Shown here one piece after another: positions 56,551-64,000 of a DNA stretch of 64,000 nucleotides (positions within the stretch are counted from its first letter, which is position 1; each line of letters begins with the position of its first letter). A model generated the notes under the pieces. That model worked only from the letters and a program-made list of their open reading frames with translations, did no database searches and was not told the DNA's origin. The translations under genes were made by a program, and so were the position numbers. This DNA is from CATOSP01 sp965237775. Its GTDB lineage: Bacteria; Chloroflexota; Dehalococcoidia; Lucifugimonadales; UBA3495. Location: NCBI GenBank assembly GCA_965237775.1, contig OZ250155.1:3100001-3164000 (forward strand), given 5' to 3'.

Positions 56551-57483
56551 ATGGCTGGTGACATGCGCATTGTTGTCATAGGGCAGGAGGCCTTCGGTGG
56601 TAAGGTCCTGGAGGCTTTGTCCGGGCAAGGCGAGAACATCGTCGGAGCGTTCGTGCCGCCGGGCAGAGAGGGGGGTCGCCCCGACCCCCTGAAGGCCGCC
56701 GCCGAGGACCGGAGCATTCCGGTGCTCCAGTTCCGGCGTATGCGCTCCCAGGAGGCCGTGAACGCGTTCCAGGGACTCAATGCCGACCTCTGCGTGATGG
56801 CGTTTGTCACCGACATCGTCCCGGACTCGATTCTGGACAACCCCACCAAGGGCACGATCCAATACCATCCGTCCCTTCTGCCCAGACACAGAGGTCCAAG
56901 CTCCATGAATTGGCCGATTATTCAGGGGGAGACCGAAACGGGGCTGACCATCTTTTGGCCCGATAAGGGGCTCGATACTGGCCCGGTGCTTCTCCAAAAA
57001 ACGGTGGAGATCGAACCCCACGACACCCTAGGCTCCCTCTACTTCGACAAGCTCTTTCCCATGGGTGTCGATGCCCTCGCCGAAGCCGTGCGCATGGTGG
57101 CCGAAAGCAAAGCGCCCAAGTTGGTCCAGGACGAGTCCCTGGCCACCTACGAGAGTTGGTGCCGGTCCGAAGACGTGATCATTGACTGGAACGGCCCGAT
57201 TGCCACCATCTACAACCAGGTCAGAGGGACCGACCCCAGTCCCGGAGCGTCCGCCGTCTTCAAAGGAGAACCGGTGTTGCTCTTCCGTGCTTCGATGACT
57301 ACCGGCTCAAGCGGGAATTCCCCGGGAGAGGTCATCGAAGTCTCCGACGATGGCTTCTCCGTCGCCGCATCCGACGGCGCGCTCAAGGTCGGTCGAGTAC
57401 AGCCACCAGGCTCCGGCAAGGTAATGGCCCCCGAGTGGACCACTTCCGTGGGGCTGCGCTCCGGTGACCGGTTCGAGCGCTAG
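56551..57483 (+). CDS. Formyltransferase, 10-formyl-THF hydrolase-domain-like
   Basis: A 310-residue protein built like the N-terminal hydrolase domain of 10-formyltetrahydrofolate dehydrogenase rather than Fmt or PurN. Segment YHPSLLPRHRGPSSMNW (105-121) and GLTIFWPDKGLDTGPVLLQK (131-150) supply His106 and Asp142, the same numbers as the catalytic pair of the mammalian enzyme; a C-terminal formyltransferase domain with YNQVRGTDPSPGA follows from about 215. There is no acyl-carrier or aldehyde dehydrogenase domain. Start: ATG at 56551, GAGG upstream. It sits 10 bp after a ThDP enzyme and just before a CoA-transferase. Expected reaction: release or transfer of the formyl group of 10-formyl-THF or of a related donor. 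Confidence 0.85.
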   Translation: MAGDMRIVVIGQEAFGGKVLEALSGQGENIVGAFVPPGREGGRPDPLKAAAEDRSIPVLQFRRMRSQEAVNAFQGLNADLCVMAFVTDIVPDSILDNPTKGTIQYHPSLLPRHRGPSSMNWPIIQGETETGLTIFWPDKGLDTGPVLLQKTVEIEPHDTLGSLYFDKLFPMGVDALAEAVRMVAESKAPKLVQDESLATYESWCRSEDVIIDWNGPIATIYNQVRGTDPSPGASAVFKGEPVLLFRASMTTGSSGNSPGEVIEVSDDGFSVAASDGALKVGRVQPPGSGKVMAPEWTTSVGLRSGDRFER

Positions 57484-57538
57484 CGGCGTCTCGCCACCCA
57501 CCGTTCCCTCTGTATCCTCCCCGAAGGTCAAGACCGTA

Positions 57539-58873
57539 ATGAACTGTGCCACCTGCCATAGAGAAAATCGCCTCGAAGCTAACTTCTGCGACGAATGCGG
57601 CTCCCGGCTAACTAGGGACCCGGAGCCCAACGGCCCACGGTCATCCAATGGACATGGAAAGCTAGGACCGCTGGACGGCATCCGAGTCATCGACTGGACC
57701 ATGTGGCAATTCGGACCGGTTTCCACCCTGATGCTGGCCGACCTTGGAGCGGAAGTAATCAAGGTGGAGTCATTGGACGGCGACCATGGCAGGCAATTCA
57801 CCAGGGTTGGCGGTGTAAACTCGGCCCTCGGAGGAAACCTCAACGCTTATTTCGAGTGCCTAAACCGTCAGAAGAAGAGCATCGCGCTTGACCTCAAGAA
57901 CCCCAAAGGCGTTGAAGTAATGCACCAACTCGCCGCCAAGTCCGACGTCTTCGTTGAGAACTTCCGGCATGGCGTGGCTGAGCGAATGGGACTGGGCTAC
58001 GAAGACCTGGTCAGGCACAACCCAATGATCGTCTACGGTTCAGCCACCGGTTACGGTCCCAAGGGGCCGGACGCGGGCAAACCCGCCTTCGCCTTGACCG
58101 GAGAAGCCCGCTCCGGCGGCCTTTGGTGGGCCGGCCCGGACAACGGCCACCCGTACAGCGTCGGCGGAGTCGCGGACCAGATGGCCGGGATAATGCTCTC
58201 ATACGGCGTTCTGGGAGCGTTGGTGGCCCGGGACCGGTTGGGCGTCGGACAAAAGGTGGACGCCTCCCACCTGGGTAGCATGATGTGGCTGGGCGGCCTC
58301 CGGTACGGGATGGCCTTGCTCACCAACAACGTGCCTGTGCGTCCAGACCGGGCGATGGCCCGAAACCCGCTCTGGAATTACTACCAGTGCCAAGACGGTC
58401 GGTGGATCGCCTTTTCCATGAACCAGAGTGACCGCTACTGGCCCTTCGTGTGCAACGCCATGGGCCGCCCTGACCTGGTTGACGACTCAAGGTTCAACAG
58501 CATCGATGCTAGGACGGAGAACCGCGGCGAGTTAGTTGCCATACTCGACTCGATTTTCATCACCAAGCCGCTGGACGACTGGGCTGAGGTCCTGGAAGAC
58601 TCCGGAAACACTATCTGGGAACGGGTCCAGGACGTATTCGACCTTCCCAACGACCCACAGGTGGTGGCCAACGAATATATCGTCGACTTCGACCACCCAA
58701 TTATCGGAGAATCAAAGTGGCTCCAGACACCAGTGGGCTACAACAAGACCCCCATCTCCACTCGGAAGATGGCTCCGGCCCACGGTGAACACACGGAAGA
58801 AGTCCTGATAGACACGCTTGGCTACACCTGGGACGATATCGGCAGGCTTCAAGACGCAAGCGTGATCCTCTAG
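57539..58873 (+). CDS. Class III CoA-transferase with N-terminal zinc ribbon
   Basis: A 444-residue CaiB/BaiF CoA-transferase preceded by a small zinc-ribbon: Cys3, Cys6, Cys17 and Cys20 (CATCHREN...FCDECG), then a Pro/Ser linker to about 42. The transferase proper starts at LDGIRVIDWTMWQFGPVSTL; the nucleophile is Asp213 in GGVADQMAG. Start: ATG at 57539; an upstream in-frame start (57464) would overlap the previous gene by 20 bp. A zinc ribbon on a CoA-transferase is unusual. In the same operon as a ThDP lyase-like and a formyl-THF-hydrolase-like gene; formyl-CoA or oxalate-type CoA transfer would fit but is inference. Confidence 0.87.
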   Translation: MNCATCHRENRLEANFCDECGSRLTRDPEPNGPRSSNGHGKLGPLDGIRVIDWTMWQFGPVSTLMLADLGAEVIKVESLDGDHGRQFTRVGGVNSALGGNLNAYFECLNRQKKSIALDLKNPKGVEVMHQLAAKSDVFVENFRHGVAERMGLGYEDLVRHNPMIVYGSATGYGPKGPDAGKPAFALTGEARSGGLWWAGPDNGHPYSVGGVADQMAGIMLSYGVLGALVARDRLGVGQKVDASHLGSMMWLGGLRYGMALLTNNVPVRPDRAMARNPLWNYYQCQDGRWIAFSMNQSDRYWPFVCNAMGRPDLVDDSRFNSIDARTENRGELVAILDSIFITKPLDDWAEVLEDSGNTIWERVQDVFDLPNDPQVVANEYIVDFDHPIIGESKWLQTPVGYNKTPISTRKMAPAHGEHTEEVLIDTLGYTWDDIGRLQDASVIL

Positions 58874-58917
58874 ACCACGCCCAATCCGGCGTTTAGGCCT
58901 TCTAAGAGGGGAAATAC

Positions 58918-58992
58918 TGGTCGGGGTGAGTGGATTCGAACCACCGACCTCCACGTCCCGAACGTGGCGCCCTTCCGCTGGGCCACACCCCG
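58918..58992 (-). tRNA. tRNA-Pro (anticodon CGG)
   Basis: Folding the minus strand gives acceptor CGGGGTG/CACCCCG, D stem GCCC/GGGC with a short 7-nt loop, anticodon stem CCACG/CGTGG with loop TTCGGGA (anticodon CGG, reads CCG) and T stem GGTGG/CCACT with loop TTCGAAT. Discriminator A and an encoded CCA (58920-58918) follow. It is a single tRNA gene between the CoA-transferase and the DUF3179 gene. Confidence 0.95.
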
Positions 58993-59031
58993 ATAGTCTA
59001 CCGAGGGGTCTCGAGTGCAGACTCGTGACGG

Positions 59032-59059
59032 TTGCTCGTTAGCCTCGACCGCCTATTAT
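59032..59059 (+). promoter_or_regulatory. Possible promoter for the DUF3179 gene
   Basis: TTGCTC at 59032-59037, a 16-bp spacer and TATTAT at 59054-59059, leaving a leader of about 115 nt before the ATG at 59181. Confidence 0.4.
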
Positions 59060-59180
59060 AGCCTACCACGAACCTCCGGGGTGCATCCCCGCGTAACGTC
59101 GGGCATCCAATCTTTGAAAGGCCCGGAAATGTCCGCCCACCGCAACCGGTTTCACATTTTCCGCCGAGGGGAAATTCCTA

Positions 59181-60620
59181 ATGACCTCCATTCTACGAGT
59201 CACCGCGTTAATTGCCCTTGTGTTTGCCCTTGCCTGCGGTTCGGCAGCTTCCCCGGACGCTGGCGCCTCACCTGAAGGCGGTAGATCTGCCTATCCAACA
59301 GGAGAAGCCAGTTCTAGGGACAGCCCAGAAACAGGGGCCAACAATCAGACGGACAAGGGCAAACAGGCCAACGCACCGGACACGGCCAACGAGGCTCCGG
59401 GAAAGAAGAAGGAAATGTCCGGGGCGGATAGCCCATCCGCATCAAGCAACACGGCCAACGGTCCTGCCACGTCCCAACCCTCGGTCATAGCGGAGAACAA
59501 AGACGAAACGCCGGGATCTCCGTTAGTCTCGGGCGGGATTGAGCCCATAAGCGCCGAGCAGGCAGTTGCGGAGTTGCGCCGGGCGGGAATCTCCGCGAGC
59601 GGATGGGACACAAACTTCAACCTCAGGTCCGTCGATTACGACGACATACTCGGCGGCGGGCCGAACAAGGACGGCATCCCGGCCATAGACGCGCCTATCT
59701 TCCAGACGGTGACTGAGGCGGATGAATGGCTCGATGGCCGCGAGCCGGTGCAGGTCGTTCACATAGACGGCGATGCCCGGGCATATCCAATGCAGATCAT
59801 GATGTTCCACGAAATCGTCAACGACACGGTTGGAGGTGAGCCTGTCGTCATCACCTATTGACCGCTCTGCAATAGCGCCTTCGTGTACAGGCGCACGGTG
59901 GGAGACCAGGTGCTCGACTTCGGGACGTCAGGAAAACTTCGCTACAGCAACCTCATAATGTACGACCGCCAGACCGAGTCATGGTGGCAGGAGATGGGCG
60001 GCGAGGCCATCGTAGGCGACCTAACCGGCCAGAAACTGGACCAACTCTACCTCAGCATCGTGTCCTGGGATGAGTTCAAGACGTCTTTCCCTGAAGGTAA
60101 GACGCTGTCCAGGGATACCGGACATTCCCGTCCCTACGGAAGCAACCCCTACGCGGGCTACGACCAGGCCAACCCATTCCTGTACCGGGGCCCCACAGAC
60201 TCGCGGCTCAATCTGATGGAGCGCGTCGTGGGCGTCACCATCGCCGATCAGTCGATAGCTGTCCCGTTCACCCTGTTGGCGCAGGCACACGTGGTCCACC
60301 ACTCACTCAACGATCAGGACATCGTGGTTTTCTTCAAAGAGGGGACCGCTTCGCCCATCGACTCCCGCCACATTCCAGAGGGCCGCGACGTTGGCGCGAC
60401 AGGGGTGTTCGACCCCAACCTGGAGGGAGAGAAGCTCACTTTCACTGGTGACGGTTCCCAGATCACCGACGATCAGACCGGCAGCGCATGGGACCTCTTT
60501 GGCAAGGCCGTCTCGGGCCCGCTGAAAGGAAAACAACTCACCGCCATCCCGAACAGCGGTAGCCAACTTTGGTTTTCCTGGGCAGTCTACCATCCGAACA
60601 CCCTCGTCTTGGGCAGCTAA
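59181..60620 (+). CDS. DUF3179 protein with in-frame UGA (putative selenoprotein)
   Basis: An open frame of 479 codons interrupted only by one TGA at 59859-59861 (codon 227). Residues 1-19 are a lipoprotein-like signal (LVFALAC); 20-115 is a Ser/Pro/Asn-rich linker; from about 120 the DUF3179 domain begins. VVHIDGDARAYPMQIMMFHE, then VVITY-(UGA)-PLCNSAF, then FGTSGKLRYSNLIMYDRQTE, GEAIVGDLTG and TGSAWDLFGKAVSGPLKGKQ are all typical and in one frame, so UGA replaces the first Cys of the CPLC motif (Cys230 is the second). The best reading is selenocysteine at a UxxC site, with a hairpin at 59875-59894 as candidate SECIS. Alternatives: a nonsense mutation giving a pseudogene, or a base error. 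Gene start has GAGGGG upstream. Role of DUF3179 is unknown; a thiol-redox site outside the membrane is inferred. Confidence 0.8.
59862..59899 (+). promoter_or_regulatory. Candidate bacterial SECIS hairpin after the UGA
   Basis: Immediately after the UGA, GCGCCT (59875-59880) pairs perfectly with AGGCGC (59889-59894) around the loop UCGUGUAC; a lower helix ACCG/CGGU (59861-59864 with 59896-59899) is possible. The loop begins 19 nt after the UGA, within the spacing known for bacterial SECIS elements. If the extra U-A pair forms with a bulged C, the loop becomes CGUGU with G second, as expected for SelB binding. Confidence 0.5.
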
Positions 60621-60632
60621 GCGGGACCCCGC

Positions 60633-63600
60633 TCAACCCGCCAGGGCCTTGAGACGTTCCTGGAACGCCTGCAGACGCTCCAGCACTCTGGTAAGGCGGG
60701 ACAACCACTGGTCTCCCAGGCTACGTGTCGGCATTTGAATCCGCTGATTGCCCACGCTGACTGAAGGACCCAACGCCTTCTGAAGCGGTCCTCGCGCGCC
60801 GCCGACGGGGACTCGAAGCTGAACTACGATCCCGTCGTCGCTCTGCAGAATCGATTCTACCCCGAGACCTCCCGCCAAGGCTCTCAGTTCAGCAACCTTG
60901 AGCAGATTTTCCACTTCCTCCGGAGGAGGACCGAAACGGTCTCTTAGCTCGGCCCCCAATAGCGGCGCATCGTGACGCTCCCTGATCTGAGCGGCCCGTT
61001 GATAGATCGCGAGCCGCGACGCCATGTGGTCTATGTAGCTCTCCGGGATGCGGGCGGGCATCTGAAGCTCCACCCTGGGAAGTTCAGCCACAAGCGCGCT
61101 GGCGGTACTGGAGTCGTCTCCCTCGCCCCGCTTCAGTTCCTCCACGGCCTCCTTTAGCAACTGTCCGTAGAGGTCAAGGCCCACATCTCGAATATGCCCG
61201 CTTTGGGCGGAGCCCAGCAGGTTGCCGGCTCCTCGTATCTCCAGGTCGCGCATGGCGATTCGGAACCCGGCTCCCAGTTCCGACGCTTCAAGAATCGCTT
61301 CCAACCGGCGCTGCGCCGCGTCGGTAATCCGCCGGCCTCTGGGCACCAGCATATAAGCGTAGGCCCGGTGGTCACCTCTGCCGACGCGGCCACGAAGCTG
61401 GTAGAGCTGGGCCAGACCGAAACGGTCGGCGCGATCGACTATCAGAGTGTTGACGTTGGGCATGTCCAGCCCCGACTCGATGATAGTAGTGCAGAGCAGT
61501 ACGTCGGCTTCACCATTGGCGAAGGAATACATCACGTCTTCGAGGTCCGTCTCGGGCATCTGACCGTGACCGATGAGCAGCTTAGCCTGTGGCACTAATT
61601 CCGCCAATTCCGCGGCCTTTTGCTGGATGGTGCGCACGCGGTTGTGCAGAAAGAACACCTGGCCGCCCCGTTCCATCTCCCGCAGGATGGCTTCCTTGAT
61701 AACCTCGTCGCTGTACTCGCTGACAAAAGTCTTGACTGGCAAGCGGGATTCCGGCGCGGTATCCATTGTGCTGAGGTCGCGTATACCTGAGAGGGCCTGG
61801 TTTAGCGTGCGCGGGATAGGCGTCGCGCTTAGCGTCAGAACATCCACTTCCCGCCGCAGCTTCTTGAGTTTCTCCTTGTGCGCCACACCGAAACGCTGCT
61901 CTTCATCCACTACCGCGAGTCCCAGGTTCTTAAACTGGACGTCCTTTTGTAAGAGCCTGTGCGTGCCGATTACGATGTCCAGAGACCCTTCTTTTAGCTC
62001 CTCGATAACCGCCTGCTGTTCCTTCTTGGTGCGAAAGCGGCTCAGCACCTCAACGCGGATCGGGAATGGGCTCAACCTTTCGCTGAAGGTCGCGTAGTGC
62101 TGTTGCGCCAGCACGGTTGTAGGCACGAGCAAGCCCACTTGCATACCGTCGTTAACCGTCTTGAAGGATGCTCTTAAGGCCACTTCCGTCTTGCCATATC
62201 CCACGTCCCCACAGATCAGCCGGTCCATGGGCTTGATCTGTTCCATATCGGACTTCACGTCGGTGATGGCGGCCGTTTGGTCGGGCGTTTCCTCGTATGG
62301 AAAGGAGTCCTCCAGTTCGCGCTGCCATACGGTGTCCGAACCGAACTCGTGGCCCTGGGCCACTTCTCTCGCCGCCTGCACCCGAAGCAACTCCGCGGCC
62401 AACTCCCTGGTGGCCCCCTTGACCTTCTGCTTGACTCTGGCCCATTCCGCGGAACCCAAACGTGTCAGGTTTGGTGGGTGGTCCTGTGCCCCGACGTAGG
62501 CCGTAACCCGGTCGAGATGCTCCGTGGGCACGTACAACTTGTCGCGTTCCGCATACTCCAGGACCAGGTACTCTTTCTGTTCCTCCTCGTCTCCCAGCCG
62601 GGTAGTCCCGCCGAATCTCGCCACGCCGTGGTCTATGTGGACCACGTAGCTGCCCTGCACTAGGTCGGAAAGGTTGGCGATTGCCGTGCCCGGTTCCGCC
62701 CGCCGGGAGGGCCGGTAGCGCCGTTCCTTGACCGTACCAAATAATTCCGCGTCGCTCAGCAACATCAGGGCGGGGACCTTGTCCGTGTCCTCTTCGGCCT
62801 GCCCACTCACCGAGCCCAGGTACCACCCTTCCCGGAGCGAGCCAGGGACGATCAAGATCTCACCTGCCCTTGGGGATTCTTCCACCGCGGACGGCAGACT
62901 GGCATGTACACCCTGCTCTTCAAGAATCTCGGCCAGGCGGCGGGCATGTTGGGTTACCGCAACGATAGCCTTTCCCTCTGAGGCCCAGCGCCGGGTATCG
63001 TTCCCCAATTGCTCTAGCCTGCCGTAGTAGGGGGTCGCCGGTTGGAAAAGGCTGTCCTCGGATTCGCCCAACCAACCGTGTACCCGGACTCTAGGACGCC
63101 GCTCCAATTCCTTCGAGAACCCCTCCCAAGGGAGGAACGGAGACGGGAAGCCCTGAGGAAGTTCTCCCCGCTCTTCCCTGCCCGCCCTCATTCGCTCGAA
63201 CCGTTCTTCCAAGTCGACGGCCTCGGTATCCACCTGGGACGGAAGTTCCAGAACGATGCGCCCGTCCTCGGGCAGATAATCCAACAGACTGGTGTCGTTG
63301 AGAAGCCCACTGTAGAAAGTCAGAGTCTCCAGGTTGGGTGCGGAAAGGAGACCGGCCAATTCGTCCTCGATGCGCTCCCGCATTTCGGGGTCGCACCGGC
63401 TGAAATCCATCTGCCCAATGAGTCGTTCAACCCGCCGGCGGTCCACGAAAGCTGGTAGCTGTTCGCGGGCGGGAATTATGCTCACCCTGTCCGCCTCCCC
63501 CACTGAACGCTGCGTGTGGGGGTCGAACCGCCTGATGGTGTCGACTTCGTTGTCCCATAGCTCGATGCGGAACGGAAGCTCGGCGTCGGAGGGATATATG

Positions 63601-64000
63601 TCGAGGATGCCCCCTCGAAGGCTAAACGTCCCCGGTAGTTCCACCACCGGCTCGCTGTGGTACCCAAGGTCCACCCAACGGGGGAGCACTTCATCCAACC
63701 GGACACGCTGGCCGGTCTTCCAGGTGTTCCCGGCGTTCTCCCCAGTGTCCATTCCAGCCATGACACTGATGGGCAGGGTCCGCCGCAAGGCCGCGCTCAG
63801 GGAAGCCACCACTAGGGGAGCCGGACTGTCGGTCCGCACCCCGGGCGCGTATGAGCTAGCCAGGGAGGCCAAGGCGGCCAACCGCTGATTGCTCGTGTTC
63901 GCGTCCACCGCCAGCCGTTCGAAGGGCAACACTTCCGGTTCGGGCAACAGGTAAACCGGCTCATCCTCCCCTAAGTAAGTCAGTAGCTGGTCATGAAGCC
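60633..64000 (-). CDS. mfd: Transcription-repair coupling factor Mfd (5' end outside window)
   Basis: About 1122 codons are present; the frame stays open to the right edge (LHDQLLTYLGEDEPVYLLPEP), so the start lies perhaps 30-60 codons beyond it and the TTG at 63947 is not the true start. Visible parts: UvrB-homology region near the N-terminus (PGTFSLRGGILDIYP), RNA-polymerase-interacting CarD-like domain (LVQGSYVVHIDHGVARFGG), helicase Walker A CGDVGYGKTEVALRA, Walker B VVDEEQRFGV, motif III SATPIPRTL, motif VI QLRGRVGRGDHRAYAY, and the C-terminal TRCF domain. Mfd removes RNA polymerase stalled at lesions and recruits UvrA. Convergent with the DUF3179 gene, 12 bp apart. Confidence 0.97.
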   Translation of the reverse strand, partial: LHDQLLTYLGEDEPVYLLPEPEVLPFERLAVDANTSNQRLAALASLASSYAPGVRTDSPAPLVVASLSAALRRTLPISVMAGMDTGENAGNTWKTGQRVRLDEVLPRWVDLGYHSEPVVELPGTFSLRGGILDIYPSDAELPFRIELWDNEVDTIRRFDPHTQRSVGEADRVSIIPAREQLPAFVDRRRVERLIGQMDFSRCDPEMRERIEDELAGLLSAPNLETLTFYSGLLNDTSLLDYLPEDGRIVLELPSQVDTEAVDLEERFERMRAGREERGELPQGFPSPFLPWEGFSKELERRPRVRVHGWLGESEDSLFQPATPYYGRLEQLGNDTRRWASEGKAIVAVTQHARRLAEILEEQGVHASLPSAVEESPRAGEILIVPGSLREGWYLGSVSGQAEEDTDKVPALMLLSDAELFGTVKERRYRPSRRAEPGTAIANLSDLVQGSYVVHIDHGVARFGGTTRLGDEEEQKEYLVLEYAERDKLYVPTEHLDRVTAYVGAQDHPPNLTRLGSAEWARVKQKVKGATRELAAELLRVQAAREVAQGHEFGSDTVWQRELEDSFPYEETPDQTAAITDVKSDMEQIKPMDRLICGDVGYGKTEVALRASFKTVNDGMQVGLLVPTTVLAQQHYATFSERLSPFPIRVEVLSRFRTKKEQQAVIEELKEGSLDIVIGTHRLLQKDVQFKNLGLAVVDEEQRFGVAHKEKLKKLRREVDVLTLSATPIPRTLNQALSGIRDLSTMDTAPESRLPVKTFVSEYSDEVIKEAILREMERGGQVFFLHNRVRTIQQKAAELAELVPQAKLLIGHGQMPETDLEDVMYSFANGEADVLLCTTIIESGLDMPNVNTLIVDRADRFGLAQLYQLRGRVGRGDHRAYAYMLVPRGRRITDAAQRRLEAILEASELGAGFRIAMRDLEIRGAGNLLGSAQSGHIRDVGLDLYGQLLKEAVEELKRGEGDDSSTASALVAELPRVELQMPARIPESYIDHMASRLAIYQRAAQIRERHDAPLLGAELRDRFGPPPEEVENLLKVAELRALAGGLGVESILQSDDGIVVQLRVPVGGARGPLQKALGPSVSVGNQRIQMPTRSLGDQWLSRLTRVLERLQAFQERLKALAG

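Noticed and set aside
59883..60620. Separate gene starting at the GTG after the DUF3179 UGA
   Set aside because: It is in the same frame as the upstream part, has no ribosome site, and begins in the middle of a DUF3179 strand; it is the second half of one gene.

Overview
The window is a GC-rich, gene-dense bacterial chromosome segment that reads like a member of the Chloroflexota (Dehalococcoidia/SAR202-type). This placement is an inference from gene content, not a database result: several flavin/F420-type luciferase-like oxidoreductases, three class III CoA-transferases, paired ThDP enzymes, a hydantoinase, a MmgE/PrpD protein, a DUF1800/DUF1501/NHL cluster, a solitary dnaA and an adjacent rpoB-rpoC pair. 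There is no phage, insertion sequence or CRISPR array.

Layout. 1-440: tail of one small gene and a second small gene, probably a toxin-antitoxin pair. 574-7266: catabolic genes (alpha/beta hydrolase, glyoxalase-like protein, aldo/keto reductase; then a minus-strand run of SDR, cupin, iron alcohol dehydrogenase/maleylacetate-reductase-like, TPR protein, luciferase-like oxidoreductase). 7327-11194 (minus): squalene/phytoene synthase, thiI, dnaA. 11697-15786 (plus): 2-oxoacid dehydrogenase E1 alpha, E1 beta, E2 and lipB in one operon. 16102-25789: aminotransferase, Uma2 nuclease-like protein, acyl dehydratase, MFS transporter, two CoA-transferases, MmgE/PrpD, DUF2332. 26380-30591: DUF1800, small membrane protein, DUF1501, NHL propeller, with REP-like repeats around the first gene. 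30728-34563: small unknown, second aminotransferase, a Panacea/RelE-like toxin-antitoxin pair, hydantoinase. 34643-48183: MFS transporter, then rpoB, rpoC, pyrD, secA. 48189-49354: rmuC broken by a frameshift and a nonsense codon. 49394-58873: a second catabolic block with two divergent ThDP enzymes, a formyl-THF-hydrolase-like protein and a zinc-ribbon CoA-transferase. 58918-64000: tRNA-Pro(CGG), a DUF3179 lipoprotein-like gene with an in-frame UGA, and mfd running off the right edge.

The most notable item is the DUF3179 gene at 59181-60620. The reading frame is intact from signal peptide to terminal stop except for one UGA, which falls exactly on the first cysteine of the family's CPLC motif, and a small hairpin follows 13 nt later. 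This is the pattern expected of a selenocysteine codon (UxxC) with a bacterial SECIS, although a simple nonsense mutation is not excluded. Second in interest is the 52.7-58.9 kb locus, where oxalyl-CoA decarboxylase/2-hydroxyacyl-CoA-lyase-like enzymes sit beside a formyl-tetrahydrofolate hydrolase-like protein and a class III CoA-transferase, suggesting CoA-dependent one-carbon cleavage chemistry. A class III CoA-transferase pair in which one member lacks the catalytic Asp, and a phytoene/squalene synthase with no normal start codon, are further oddities.
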